From Streptomyces sp. CB02414 (GTDB lineage: Bacteria; Actinomycetota; Actinomycetes; Streptomycetales; Streptomycetaceae): a DNA stretch of 64,000 nt. Position 1 is the first letter of the stretch, and each line of letters opens with the position of its first letter. Shown here piece after piece: positions 1 through 8,494 of the stretch. The translations under genes were made by a program, and so were the position numbers. The notes beneath the pieces were generated by a model. The model saw only the letters and a list, made by a program, of their open reading frames with translations, did not search any database and was not told the origin of the DNA. Location of the stretch: NCBI RefSeq assembly GCF_001905385.1, contig NZ_LIPF01000002.1, positions 806,001 through 870,000 on the forward strand, read 5' to 3'.

Positions 1-913
1 CGAAGCCGCGGACCCGGACGCCGGCCGTGACCAGGGCGGCGTTCAGGTCGGCGAGGTCGCGGTCGGGTGGTTCCGCCGTCACCCGGCCCTCGGCGACGGT
101 CACGTCACCGGCTCCCTGCTCCTTCAGCACCCGGGCCGCCTCCCCCGTGTCCGGCGTGGTCACCACCAGCCGGCCGCGAGCCCCGGCCGACAGGTCGGCG
201 ACCGGGCCCTGGGTGATCAGCCGTCCCCGCGCCATCACGGCGGCGTGCGTGCAGACCTGCTCGATCTCGTCCAGCAGGTGGGAGGAGAGGAAGACCGTGG
301 TGCCGTCGGAGGCGAGTTCGCGCACCAGTGTGCGGATCTCGCGCATGCCCTGCGGGTCGAGTCCGTTGGTGGGCTCGTCCAGGACCAGCAGGCGGCGCGG
401 CTGGAGCAGCGCCGCGGCGAGCCCGAGGCGCTGCTTCATGCCGAGCGAGTACGCCCTCGCCTTCTTGCCGGCGGCCGCCGCGAGGCCCACCCGGTCCAGC
501 GCGGCGGCGACGCGTTCGCGCCGGGTGCGGGGGTCGGCGGTCGGGTCGGCGGAGTCGTAGCGCAGCAGATTGTCGCGGCCGGAGAGGAAGCCGTACAGGG
601 CCGGGCCCTCGATGAGGGCGCCGACCTGGGGCAGTACGGCGCGGGCGTCGCGCGGCACCGGTCTGCCGAGGACGGCGGCGGTGCCCGAGGTGGGCTCGAT
701 CAGGCCCATCAGCATGCGGATGGTGGTGGTCTTGCCGGAGCCGTTGGGGCCGAGGAAGCCGAAGACGCTGCCCGCCGGGACGGTCAGGTCGAGACCGTCC
801 ACGGCGAGCTGTCCGCCGCGGTAGCGCTTGGTGAGGGCGCGGGTGGCGATGACGGCGTCGTCCCCGCTCCCGCGCTCCGGGTGCTCCGGCTCCGTGGCGG
901 ACGGCTCGGCCAT
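1..913 (-). CDS. ABC transporter ATP-binding protein (C-terminus cut by window edge)
   Basis: This is the ATPase subunit of an ABC transporter; the substrate cannot be told from sequence. Visible in order are a Walker A (GPNGSGKTT), the signature region (YSLGMKQRLGLAAALL), a Walker B (LLVLDEPTNGLDPQG) and the H-loop (SSHLLDE), followed by part of the C-terminal domain typical of drug- or antibiotic-export ATPases of the CcmA/DrrA type. The start MAEPSATEPEH at 913 is chosen because a GAGGAGAGGGAG ribosome site lies just upstream. It follows the LolA-like gene on the same strand after 39 bp, so the two are probably co-transcribed; a permease would be expected beyond the left edge. At least 304 codons are present. 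Confidence 0.9.
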   Translation of the reverse strand, partial: MAEPSATEPEHPERGSGDDAVIATRALTKRYRGGQLAVDGLDLTVPAGSVFGFLGPNGSGKTTTIRMLMGLIEPTSGTAAVLGRPVPRDARAVLPQVGALIEGPALYGFLSGRDNLLRYDSADPTADPRTRRERVAAALDRVGLAAAAGKKARAYSLGMKQRLGLAAALLQPRRLLVLDEPTNGLDPQGMREIRTLVRELASDGTTVFLSSHLLDEIEQVCTHAAVMARGRLITQGPVADLSAGARGRLVVTTPDTGEAARVLKEQGAGDVTVAEGRVTAEPPDRDLADLNAALVTAGVRVRGF

Positions 914-952
914 CGGCTCCCTCTCCTCGTCGTTCCCGCTCCGGTCCGGCGT

Positions 953-2203
953 CTACCGGGCCGCGTCGGCCGCCTTCACCAGCGCGTCCTTGGTGACGGC
1001 GCCGGCGTAGACCTTGCCGTCGTCCGTGATCAGGGCGTTGACCAGGCGGGTCTTGAAGACCGTGCCGGAGCCGAAGTCGCCCTTGACCTGGTCACCGAAG
1101 GAGCCGAGGAAGCCGCCGAGGGCACCGGCGTCGCCGCCCGCGGAGGCGGTGGGCAGGCCCTGGCCGCCGGTGTCGAAGGTGGCGATGGAGTTCCAGCCCT
1201 CGCCGATGACCTCCAGGCCGTCCAGCTCCCCGGCCACGTCGGCGCCGGCCGCCTCGCGCCCGTGCTCCGGCGCCCCGGCCGTCTCGTCGGCCTCGGTGAC
1301 CTTCGCACCCTTGGGCGGGGTGAAGTCGAAGGTCGACGCGTCCGGCTTCGCGAAGCTGACCTGGGTGAAGCCGACGTCCACGACGGCGGCGCCGCCGCTC
1401 GCCGGAGTGAGCGTGAACTTCAGCGGCATACCGGTCTTCGCGTCCACCGCGATGCTGACGGCGCCGACCGTGGAGCCCTCCTGCTTGGGCTCGATCACCA
1501 GTCGGTACGCGTCCCGGCCGGCCACCTGCGCGGTGCCATCGACGGTGACTGAGGTGGTGTCGTCGACCGCCTTGAGCGCCTGGTCGGCGAAGTCCTTCGG
1601 CGTGGCCGGGACGTCCTGCTCCGGCTTCTGCTGCCTCTTCTGCTTCTCCGGCTGCCCGGCCGCCTCGGACGTGGTCGAGTGGTAGACCTCGTTGGACGCG
1701 CTGTCGTAGCCCCAGACGTCCTTGCCGTCGTGGATCAGGCTGTACTCGGCGGCGTTCTCCAGCAGGGAGAGCTTCTGCCGGTCGGGGCCGTCCGCCGCAA
1801 CCCGCAGCGTGTGGGTGCCGGACACCAGCTCGGTGAGCTTGGCCGACGGGTCGGCGGCGGAGCCGCCGTCCTCACCGGCCGCACCCGGCGCACCGGACAT
1901 ACCGGACATCAAGCCGCTTTCCAGGCCGCCGAGGTTCGGCAGGCCCAGATCCGTGGTGATCTTCACCGTGCCGGACAACTGCTCGACGTCCGACTTGGCG
2001 ATCTTCTCTATGAGTTGTTCCGCCGTGACCTTCGGGAGGTCCGGGTCCCCGGAGTCGGCGATCGCGGGGACGAGCCCGATCGTCGCGGCCGCCACTCCCA
2101 TCACCGCGACCGGTACGACGTAGCGCGCGGCCTTGCGCCGTCCGGCGCGCGAGTCCTCGCCCTCCCCGGCGGTCCTGTTGTCGTCGGAATCGATCGGTGC
2201 CAT
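953..2203 (-). CDS. LolA/RseB-like exported protein
   Basis: This 416-residue protein has a short charged N-terminus, one hydrophobic segment at about residues 22-45 (signal peptide or anchor), then an extracytoplasmic domain. The domain resembles the LolA/RseB (DUF2092-type) lipoprotein-carrier fold: repeated beta-strand phrases of the TVKITTDLGLP, VWGYDSASNEVY and AYRLVIEPKQ kind. Actinobacteria lack the Lol system, so a role in binding lipids or lipoproteins outside the membrane, or in sensing, is inference. The start MAPIDSDDN is preferred over an upstream in-frame ATG at 2329 because GGAGG lies about 10 bases before it. The neighbouring ABC ATPase suggests a joint envelope role. The 263 bp between this gene and the polyprenyl synthase hold no visible gene. 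Confidence 0.8.
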   Translation of the reverse strand: MAPIDSDDNRTAGEGEDSRAGRRKAARYVVPVAVMGVAAATIGLVPAIADSGDPDLPKVTAEQLIEKIAKSDVEQLSGTVKITTDLGLPNLGGLESGLMSGMSGAPGAAGEDGGSAADPSAKLTELVSGTHTLRVAADGPDRQKLSLLENAAEYSLIHDGKDVWGYDSASNEVYHSTTSEAAGQPEKQKRQQKPEQDVPATPKDFADQALKAVDDTTSVTVDGTAQVAGRDAYRLVIEPKQEGSTVGAVSIAVDAKTGMPLKFTLTPASGGAAVVDVGFTQVSFAKPDASTFDFTPPKGAKVTEADETAGAPEHGREAAGADVAGELDGLEVIGEGWNSIATFDTGGQGLPTASAGGDAGALGGFLGSFGDQVKGDFGSGTVFKTRLVNALITDDGKVYAGAVTKDALVKAADAAR

Positions 2204-2466
2204 CTGTGCCCTACCTCCGTCGTCGGCGGCGGCTGTCTCGCGACCTCGCACTCGTCGTCTCACCCGTGAGCCGCCATTCTCACCCGAATCGGTGAGGATT
2301 GGTGTGTTCCGTGGTGTCCATCTGACCAAATCGGCCGGGGAGAAGCGTCAGACCGCGGGCTCAACTCCGCGTACTCCTGCGGGATGACACGGACGGGCGG
2401 CAGCTCCCCCGGCCCGTAGGGGGCGGGGTACGCCCACCACGCGAGGCAGGTCACCGCACCGCGCGT

Positions 2467-3477
2467 TCAGCCGGCCCGGTGCACCACGGCGTCGCACAGC
2501 TCCACCAGCGCGGACTTCGCCTCGCACTCCCGCAGCGGGGCCAGCGCCGCCCGGGCTTCCCTGGCGTACCGGACGGTGTCCTTGCGCGCCTGTTCCAGCG
2601 CGGGGTGGGCGCGCAGCAGGCGCAGCGCCTCGGCGTGCCGGGCGTCGTCGCTCAGGTCGGAGTCGAGCAGCTCGGACAGGGCGATGTCCTCGGCGAGCCC
2701 CAGCCGCTCCGCGCGCTCGCGCAGCCGCAGCACCGGCAGGGTCGGGATGCCCTCGCGCAGGTCGGTGCCGGGCGTCTTGCCGGACTCGTGGGAGTCGGAG
2801 GCGATGTCCAGGACGTCGTCCGCGAGCTGGAAGGCGACGCCGAGCCGCTCGCCGTACTGGGTGAGCACGTCGACGACGGTCTCGTCGGCGCCGGACATCA
2901 TCGCGCCGAACCGGCAGGAGACCGCCACCAGCGACCCCGTCTTGCCGCCCAGTACGTCCAGGTAGTGGTCGACCGGGTCACGTCCGTCCTGCGGCCCGGC
3001 CGTCTCGAGGATCTGGCCGGTGACCAGCCGCTCGAACGCCAGGGCCTGCACACGGACCGCCTCGGGGCCGAGGTCGGCGAGGATCTGGGAGGCGCGGGCG
3101 AAGAGGAAGTCGCCGGTGAGGACGGCGACCGAGTTGTCCCAGCGGGTGTTCGCGCTGGGCACCCCGCGGCGCACGGCGGCCTCGTCCATCACGTCGTCGT
3201 GGTACAGGGTGGCGAGGTGGGTCAGCTCGACGACGACGGCCGAGGGCACGATGCCGGGGGCGTAGGGATCACCGAACTGGGCCGAGAGCATCACCAGCAG
3301 TGGCCGGAACCGTTTGCCGCCGGCCCGCACCAGGTGCTGGGCGGCCTCCGTGATGAAGGGCACCTCGCTTTTGGTTGCCTCAAGCAACCCTTCCTCGACC
3401 GCGACCAATCCGGCCTGGACATCGGCTTCCAGAGCCTGGTCCCGCACGCTCAGCCCGAACGGCCCGACGACGGTCAC
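2467..3477 (-). CDS. Polyprenyl diphosphate synthase (probable menaquinone side-chain enzyme)
   Basis: This trans-isoprenyl diphosphate synthase condenses isopentenyl diphosphate onto an allylic diphosphate to give a long polyprenyl chain. The 336-residue length and both Asp-rich motifs fit the family: DDVMD at about 94-98 (FARM) and DDVLD at about 220-224 (SARM), with the GGKRFRP substrate motif near 53-59 and GGKTGSL near 177-183. Because Streptomyces uses menaquinone with a nine-prenyl tail and several menaquinone genes lie further right in this window, a role in making that tail is likely; chain length cannot be read from the sequence. The start MTVVGPFG is the first of the frame and is followed at once by conserved sequence. 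Confidence 0.9.
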   Translation of the reverse strand: MTVVGPFGLSVRDQALEADVQAGLVAVEEGLLEATKSEVPFITEAAQHLVRAGGKRFRPLLVMLSAQFGDPYAPGIVPSAVVVELTHLATLYHDDVMDEAAVRRGVPSANTRWDNSVAVLTGDFLFARASQILADLGPEAVRVQALAFERLVTGQILETAGPQDGRDPVDHYLDVLGGKTGSLVAVSCRFGAMMSGADETVVDVLTQYGERLGVAFQLADDVLDIASDSHESGKTPGTDLREGIPTLPVLRLRERAERLGLAEDIALSELLDSDLSDDARHAEALRLLRAHPALEQARKDTVRYAREARAALAPLRECEAKSALVELCDAVVHRAG

Positions 3478-4117
3478 GAGGGGTCTCCTGTCTGCTGGTG
3501 TCTACTGGCGATTACCTGGTTTGTCGATAGGTCGCTGCCACCACTCAAGTCAGCGTATCCGGTCACGTTTCGATCACCGCTAGCGCCCACCGTTACAGGC
3601 CGGTCGGTATCGGATCATGCGCGGTATGTTTTTGATCAGGCGATATGAGCAGATATCGATCGACATCCTCGAGGCCGGAAGCCGCCACCGAAGATCACAT
3701 CACCCCTCCCAACGGCCCGCACTCCGAGTACGTCACCCACTCGGCCCTCCTCTGTCGATACGAACGCATGCCCGCACGACGCGCTCGTGAACACCGGACG
3801 GCACGGCGGTCGAGCGCGGAGACCGCCCGGCGGCACCCCGGACCGGCCGTCCAGCCGTCCATCCATCCCGAAGTCCGCCCGCCCCCGAAGCCCTCACGAC
3901 CTGCGGGCGATTGGCTCATACTTGAACTGAATGCCCGATTTGCCGCTCTTGTTGAGGCCGGTGAGTTGGCTCACTTCAGGCCACCCAGAGGCAACCCGGC
4001 CGCCGACTGCGCCCTCCCTTTGCCCCGCAAGCGAGTTGAAGCTTGGCGGCCGCAAAGGATCAAGCACCCCAAATGCCCCAGACCAAGGTCAACAGGCGTG
4101 TTGGGTGATTCCTGCAC
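3478..4117. other. Intergenic region with no recognised gene
   Basis: About 640 bp lie between the divergent polyprenyl synthase and the SLT-domain gene's promoter. Base composition is lower in G+C around 3500-3660 and 3905-3975 than in the flanking genes. Short open frames exist on both strands but none has a convincing ribosome site or recognisable protein. It must carry the polyprenyl synthase promoter, but no clear -35/-10 pair stood out. Confidence 0.5.
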
Positions 4118-4147
4118 TTGTTCCGGACATGTGCTCTCGCATACGTT
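4118..4147 (+). promoter_or_regulatory. Candidate promoter of the riboswitch/SLT transcript
   Basis: A TTGTTC hexamer (4118-4123) and TACGTT (4142-4147) are 18 bp apart, a sigma-70-like arrangement. Transcription would begin near 4154, about 55 bases before the riboswitch. This is pattern matching only. Confidence 0.35.
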
Positions 4148-4208
4148 CCCGGCCTGTCGGGCGGACGCCGAATCCTGCCACCGCCCGGACGCAGTCATCC
4201 GCCAACAC

Positions 4209-4345
4209 ACTCGCCGGCAGGAGCGGGGGACCCAGGTAAGTCGCCGCACCGGTCACCACCGGAGCGGCTCGGGGTGAAGCCGTGCCCGTCAGGGCCCGGC
4301 CGGGCACCTCCCCGCCCGAACCCGACAGCTCACCTCGCAGGCGTA
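4209..4345 (+). ncRNA. ydaO/yuaA-type c-di-AMP riboswitch
   Basis: The leader of the SLT-domain gene carries the conserved blocks of the actinobacterial ydaO element: AGCGGGGGACCCAGGTAAGT near 4221, GGGGTGAAGCC near 4270, and the 3' blocks CCCGCCCGAACCCGACAGCT and CACCTCGCAGGCGTAAGG near 4312-4347. The first CGCC block can pair with the terminal GGCG to close P1. Riboswitches of this class bind cyclic di-AMP and in Streptomyces precede cell-wall hydrolase genes such as rpfA. The 3' end runs directly into the AAGGAGAGGG ribosome site, so control of translation or of early termination is possible. Boundaries are estimates. Confidence 0.9.
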
Positions 4346-4361
4346 AGGAGAGGGACTCAGC

Positions 4362-4853
4362 ATGTCTGCCAACGGTCAGAACCGTCACGCCCGCGCCGGC
4401 CGTCTCGCCCGGAAGCTGGCTGTGGCCGGCACCGGCGCCGCGGTGCTCGCCCTGCCGCTCATCGGTGCCACCAGCGCCTCCGCGGCCACCCCGGCCGCCG
4501 CGCCGGCCGCCGCCACCGCCACGACGACGTACTCGAACACTCTCGACGGCTGGATCCGTGAGTCGCTCGACGTCATGGCGCAGCACGGCATCCCCGGCAC
4601 CTACGAGGGCATCCACCGCAACATCATGCGGGAGTCGTCCGGCAACCCGCTCGCCATCAACAACTGGGACATCAACGCCATCAACGGCACCCCGTCCAAG
4701 GGCCTGCTCCAGGTGATCGACCCGACCTTCCAGGCGTACCACGTCGAGGGCACCTCCTGGGACCCGTACGACCCGGTCGCCAACATCACCGCCGCCTGCA
4801 ACTACGCGGCCGACCGCTACGGCTCGATCGACAACGTCTTCGGCGCGTACTGA
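4362..4853 (+). CDS. Secreted SLT-domain lytic transglycosylase-like protein
   Basis: This 163-residue exported protein has a twin-charged n-region and hydrophobic core ending in ASA near residue 39 (signal peptide), an Ala/Pro/Thr-rich linker, and a compact soluble lytic transglycosylase (lysozyme-like) domain. The catalytic glutamate is the E of IMRESSGNP, followed by the GLLQVIDPTFQ motif that marks SLT domains. It should cleave the glycan strands of peptidoglycan outside the membrane. The start follows AAGGAGAGGG by about 7 bases. Its c-di-AMP riboswitch leader is the same arrangement as in the Streptomyces rpf and swl cell-wall hydrolase genes, linking expression to osmotic or developmental signalling. 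Confidence 0.88.
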   Translation: MSANGQNRHARAGRLARKLAVAGTGAAVLALPLIGATSASAATPAAAPAAATATTTYSNTLDGWIRESLDVMAQHGIPGTYEGIHRNIMRESSGNPLAINNWDINAINGTPSKGLLQVIDPTFQAYHVEGTSWDPYDPVANITAACNYAADRYGSIDNVFGAY

Positions 4854-4881
4854 GCCCTACCCGGGCGCGGACCGAGCCGCA

Positions 4882-5691
4882 TCAAGAGGTACTGAAGATC
4901 CGTTCGAGGACGACGGCCACGCCGTCGTCCTCGTTCGTCGTGGTGACCTCGTCGGCGACCGCCTTGAGTTCGGGGTGGGCGCCGGCCATGGCGACGCCGT
5001 GGGCCGCCCAGTGGAACATGGGGATGTCGTTGGGCATGTCCCCGAAGGCGATCGTCCGCCGCCGGCCCACCCCCAGGCGCTCGGCGGCCAGCGCGAGGCC
5101 GGTCGCCTTGGTGATGCCGCACGGCTGGAGCTCCACCGTCCCCGGCCCCGACATGGTGACCGTGGCGAGCGAGCCGACCACCGCGCGCGCCGTCGCCGCC
5201 AACTCGTCGTCGGACAGGTCGGGGTGGCGCAGCAGCACCTTGCTGATCGGCTTGGCCCACAGTTCGTCACGCCGGCCGACGCGCACCGCGGGCAGCGTCG
5301 GGTGGGGCATCAGGTACCCGGGTTCGATGAGGGTGAGGCCGTCGACGCCGTCCTGGTCGACCGCGGCGTACACCTGCCCGACCTCCGCCTCGATCTTGCC
5401 GAGCGCGGTTTCGGCCAGTTCCCGGTCCAGGGTGACCGACCAGAGCATCCGGTGCGCGCCCGCGTCGTAGACCTGCGCGCCCTGTCCGCACACCGCGAGC
5501 CCCGTGCAGCCGAGACGGTCCAGGAGGGAGCGCACCCGGGGCGCCGGCCGCCCCGTCACCACCAGGTGCCGCGCACCGGCGCCGGCCGCCCGGGCCAGCG
5601 CGGCCAGCGACCGGTCGGAGACGGTGTCGTCGCCGCGGAGCAGCGTGCCGTCGAGGTCGGTGGCGACGAGTGAATATGCGGTGCGGTCCAT
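4882..5691 (-). CDS. HAD-superfamily (Cof/type IIB) phosphatase
   Basis: This 269-residue predicted phosphatase has the HAD motifs in order: motif I DLDGTLL (about 11-17, nucleophile and acid Asp), motif II LVVTGRP, the Lys in motif III region, and motif IV FGDMPNDIPMF. The insertion between motifs II and III is the IIB cap, as in Cof, YbhA and sugar-phosphate phosphatases; the substrate is unknown. The ATG at 5691 (MDRTAYSL) is preferred to an upstream GTG at 5715 because motif I follows at the usual distance and because a -10-like TATTCT ends exactly 7 bases before this ATG, the spacing of a leaderless transcript. It converges on the SLT gene. Confidence 0.88.
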   Translation of the reverse strand: MDRTAYSLVATDLDGTLLRGDDTVSDRSLAALARAAGAGARHLVVTGRPAPRVRSLLDRLGCTGLAVCGQGAQVYDAGAHRMLWSVTLDRELAETALGKIEAEVGQVYAAVDQDGVDGLTLIEPGYLMPHPTLPAVRVGRRDELWAKPISKVLLRHPDLSDDELAATARAVVGSLATVTMSGPGTVELQPCGITKATGLALAAERLGVGRRRTIAFGDMPNDIPMFHWAAHGVAMAGAHPELKAVADEVTTTNEDDGVAVVLERIFSTS

Positions 5692-5697
5692 GATCAG

Positions 5698-5703
5698 AGA
5701 ATA
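5698..5703 (-). promoter_or_regulatory. Candidate -10 box for a leaderless HAD transcript
   Basis: On the minus strand TATTCT is followed by six bases (CTGATC) and then the ATG of the HAD gene, so transcription would start on the A of the start codon. No Shine-Dalgarno is present. A matching -35 is weak (TGAGTC about 18 bp upstream). Confidence 0.4.
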
Positions 5704-5946
5704 CGGACGCGGCACGTGCCCGACTCACCCGCGACCGCTTCCGGACCGCTTCCGAACGAGGACGCAGCGAGTACGTCCGAGAACGCACGACGACGCCCGA
5801 TCGTGTCCGAAACCTGGCACATCATCGGCTAAAGCCGGTTAAAGGCCTGTGCACCGGTTGGCAACAAGATGGTCCGCTACCTACCGGCCGGGCGGCCCCG
5901 GAGGTACCTTCCTTGTGTCCAGGGGGGACTTGATCGGGGGGTCGGG

Positions 5947-7032
5947 TTGAACAGCGGACGTGTGCGTGTGCTCAGGCCGGAGGAGCTGGGCGAGGGGGAA
6001 CGGGAACGCTGGCGCGAGCTGCGCGCCAAGTCGACGGTGCCACGCAACCCGTTCATGGAACCGGAATTCACCGACGTCGTGGGCCGGGTGCGGCCGCGGG
6101 CGCGGGTGGCGGTGGTGTACGACGGCGGAGAGGCGGCGGGTTTCCTGCCGCACGAGCGCGGGCCCCTGGGACAAGGCCGCGCGATCGGGCTCGGGGTGTC
6201 GGACTGCCAGGGCGCGGTGCTGCGCCAGGACCTCGCCCCGGACACCCGCCGACTGCTGCGGGCCTGCTCCCTGTCCAGCTTCGCCTTCGACAACCTGGAG
6301 GCGGACCAGGGTCTGTTCGTGCCGCTCGCCGCCGAGGAGCACGCCACGTACGTCATCGACGTGGAGCAGGGGTACGCGGCGTACGAGAGCGCGCTGCGCG
6401 CGCGGTCGCCGAAGTTCCTCAAGACCACCCTCGCCAAGGAGCGCCGGCTCGGCCGCCAGGCCGGGGACGTGCGCTTCGTCTTCGACGAGCGCGACCCGGC
6501 CGCACTGCGCACCCTCATGGGCTGGAAGTCGGCGCAGTACCGCAGGACGGGACGCCGGGACCGGTTCGCCCAGGAGTGGATCACCCGGCTCGTCGGGCGG
6601 CTGGCCGGGATCCGGGCGCCGGAGTGCACGGGCACACTGTCCGTGCTCTACGCCGGCGGACGGCCGGTCGCCGCCCACTTCGGGCTGCGCTCGGCGACGG
6701 TCCTGGCGTGCTGGTTCCCTGCGTACGACCCGGAGTTCGCCAAGTACTCGCCGGGGTTGATCCTGCACCTGCGGATGGCCGAGGCCGCCGCCGCCGAGGG
6801 CATCGGCATGCTCGACATGGGGCGGGGCCCGGCGGAGTACAAGGACTCGCTGAAGACCGGCGAACTGCCCGTGTACGAGGGCGCGGCGACGCGTCCGGGA
6901 GCGGGCGCCGCGCTGCACTGGCTCGGCCGCGAACCGGTCCGCCGCGCGCACGGCTTCGTGCGCGAGCGGCCGCGGCTGGCGTCGCTGGCGGTGCGGACGC
7001 TGCGGGGCGCGGCACGGCTGCGCCGGTCGTGA
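5947..7032 (+). CDS. FemAB/BioF2-type GNAT acetyltransferase
   Basis: This 361-residue protein contains a BioF2-like (CelD/FemAB-type) GNAT domain, roughly residues 150-300, seen in the pattern SPKFLKTTLAKERRL, GWKSAQYRRTGR, HFGLRSATVLACWFPAYDPEFAKYSPG (quoted in part) and MLDMGRGPAEYK. Relatives acylate or aminoacylate surface sugars or peptidoglycan precursors. The first long frame begins at 5869, but the TTG at 5947 is chosen because a GGGGGG ribosome site lies just before it and the residues upstream look non-coding. Downstream on the same strand are a GT2 glycosyltransferase and a deacetylase, so a glycan substrate is likely. The stop codon lies in the first unit of a 16-bp tandem repeat. 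Confidence 0.8.
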   Translation: MNSGRVRVLRPEELGEGERERWRELRAKSTVPRNPFMEPEFTDVVGRVRPRARVAVVYDGGEAAGFLPHERGPLGQGRAIGLGVSDCQGAVLRQDLAPDTRRLLRACSLSSFAFDNLEADQGLFVPLAAEEHATYVIDVEQGYAAYESALRARSPKFLKTTLAKERRLGRQAGDVRFVFDERDPAALRTLMGWKSAQYRRTGRRDRFAQEWITRLVGRLAGIRAPECTGTLSVLYAGGRPVAAHFGLRSATVLACWFPAYDPEFAKYSPGLILHLRMAEAAAAEGIGMLDMGRGPAEYKDSLKTGELPVYEGAATRPGAGAALHWLGREPVRRAHGFVRERPRLASLAVRTLRGAARLRRS

Positions 7033-7086
7033 CGGGGGCCGGTCGTGACGGGGGCCGGTCGTGACGAGGGCCGGTCGTGACGGTGG
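7023..7086 (+). repeat. 16-bp tandem repeat, four copies
   Basis: Four head-to-tail units of the form CCGGTCGTGACGGGGG (7023-7038, 7039-7054, 7055-7070, 7071-7086; the last two diverge at one or two bases). Each unit contains a TGA; the first supplies the stop codon of the acetyltransferase. The rest fill the gap to the glycosyltransferase gene. Confidence 0.9.
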
Positions 7087-7132
7087 GCAACACGAAGAGC
7101 AGCGACGAGGGCAACCACGAGGGGGTGGGCGC

Positions 7133-8494
7133 ATGGCCGGTGGGCGGCGTGCGCGGCAGGGGACACGGCAGGAGACACGGCGGGAGATCGAGCAGTTCCT
7201 GAGCATCGGGCCGGTGCAGGTCGCCGAGCTGGATCTGCCGGCGGCTCGGGAGGCGGCGGGGGCGGGGGGCGACCCTGGCGACGAGGGTGTTGAGCTGAGA
7301 CCGGGGCCGGGCAGCGCACCGGTCACGTCCGGTTCGGTGTTCGTACTGGTCAGACGTGCGGGGCAGCCCGTCGGCACCCTCCTCGGGCAGGTGCCCGACG
7401 GCGCGGATCCGGTGGCGGTGCTGACCGGGCTCGCCCGGGAGCTGCCCCCACAGGCTGCGCCGGCGCCGTTGCCCGTGCCGCCGTCCGCCAGCGTCGTGGT
7501 CGCCACCCGGGAACGCGCCGGCCAACTGGCCCGCGCCCTGGACTCGCTGCTCGCCCAGGACCACCCGGACTCCGAGATCGTCGTCGTCGACAACGCGCCC
7601 GTGACCGAGGAGACCCGGGAGCTGGTCGAGCGGAAGTACGGCGAGCGGGTGCGGTACGTGTGCGAACCGGTGCCCGGACTCGCCATCGCCCACAACCGGG
7701 GCCTGGCGGCCGTACGCGGCCAGGTGGTCGCCTTCACCGACGACGACGTGGTCGCCGACCCGCGCTGGCTCACCGAACTGACCGCGCCCTTCGCCGCCGA
7801 CCCGGGACTGGGCTGCGCCACGGGGCTGATCCTGCCCGCGCGGCTGCGCACCCCCGCCCAGGTGCTGCTGGAGAGCCACGGCGGCTTCGCGAAGGGGTTC
7901 ACCCCGCGCACGTACGACCCGGCGCACCCGCCCGCCGGCGAGCCGCTGTTCCCGTTCACCGCGGGCCGCTTCGGCTCCGGCGCCAACATGGCCTTCCGCA
8001 CGGCGGTGCTGCGCTCGGTGGGAGGCTTCGACCCGGCGACCGGCGCGGGCACACGGGCGCGGGGCGGCGACGACCTCTACGGGTTCGTGCGCGTCCTCAC
8101 CGAGGGGCGGCGGCTGCGGTACACGCCGAGCGCGCTGGTCTGGCACCACCACCGGGAGACCTGGCGGGACCTGGAGACGCAGGCGTACGGCTACGGCGCC
8201 GGCCTCACCGCCTACCTCACGGCGGTCCTGGTGAACCGGCCCGCGCTGCTGCCGGCCTTCCTCGCGCGGGTGCCGGGCGGGCTGGCGCACGCGCGGGGGC
8301 TGACGGCCGTGCGGGCGTCCGGTGCGGGGGGCGATTCCGGTGCGGGTGCGGGCGTGCCGGGTGGGCACGACTCCCGTACGCATCCCTGGCCGCGGCGGCT
8401 GTCCCGGCTGCAGCGCCGGGGCATGCTGTACGGCCCCGTCGGCTATCTGCGCGCCCGCCGGGCGCTGCGCACGGTCGGGCTGGAGGCGAGATGA
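7133..8494 (+). CDS. Family 2 glycosyltransferase
   Basis: This 453-residue inverting glycosyltransferase has the GT-A fold. The N-terminal 115 residues are a lineage-specific extension, then SASVVVATRERAGQLARAL opens the nucleotide-binding domain, DNAP and AFTDDDVVADPRWLTEL provide the metal-binding aspartates, and GSGANMAFRTAVLRSVGGFD with GGDDLYGF supply the acceptor-side acidic motif. A membrane-prone segment near residue 360 may dock it to the membrane. The start at 7133 (MAGGRRAR) is preferred to a GTG at 7061 because GAGGGGGTGGG precedes it. Its TGA overlaps the ATG of the deacetylase gene by four bases (ATGA), so the two are translationally coupled. The donor sugar is unknown. Confidence 0.88.
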   Translation: MAGGRRARQGTRQETRREIEQFLSIGPVQVAELDLPAAREAAGAGGDPGDEGVELRPGPGSAPVTSGSVFVLVRRAGQPVGTLLGQVPDGADPVAVLTGLARELPPQAAPAPLPVPPSASVVVATRERAGQLARALDSLLAQDHPDSEIVVVDNAPVTEETRELVERKYGERVRYVCEPVPGLAIAHNRGLAAVRGQVVAFTDDDVVADPRWLTELTAPFAADPGLGCATGLILPARLRTPAQVLLESHGGFAKGFTPRTYDPAHPPAGEPLFPFTAGRFGSGANMAFRTAVLRSVGGFDPATGAGTRARGGDDLYGFVRVLTEGRRLRYTPSALVWHHHRETWRDLETQAYGYGAGLTAYLTAVLVNRPALLPAFLARVPGGLAHARGLTAVRASGAGGDSGAGAGVPGGHDSRTHPWPRRLSRLQRRGMLYGPVGYLRARRALRTVGLEAR

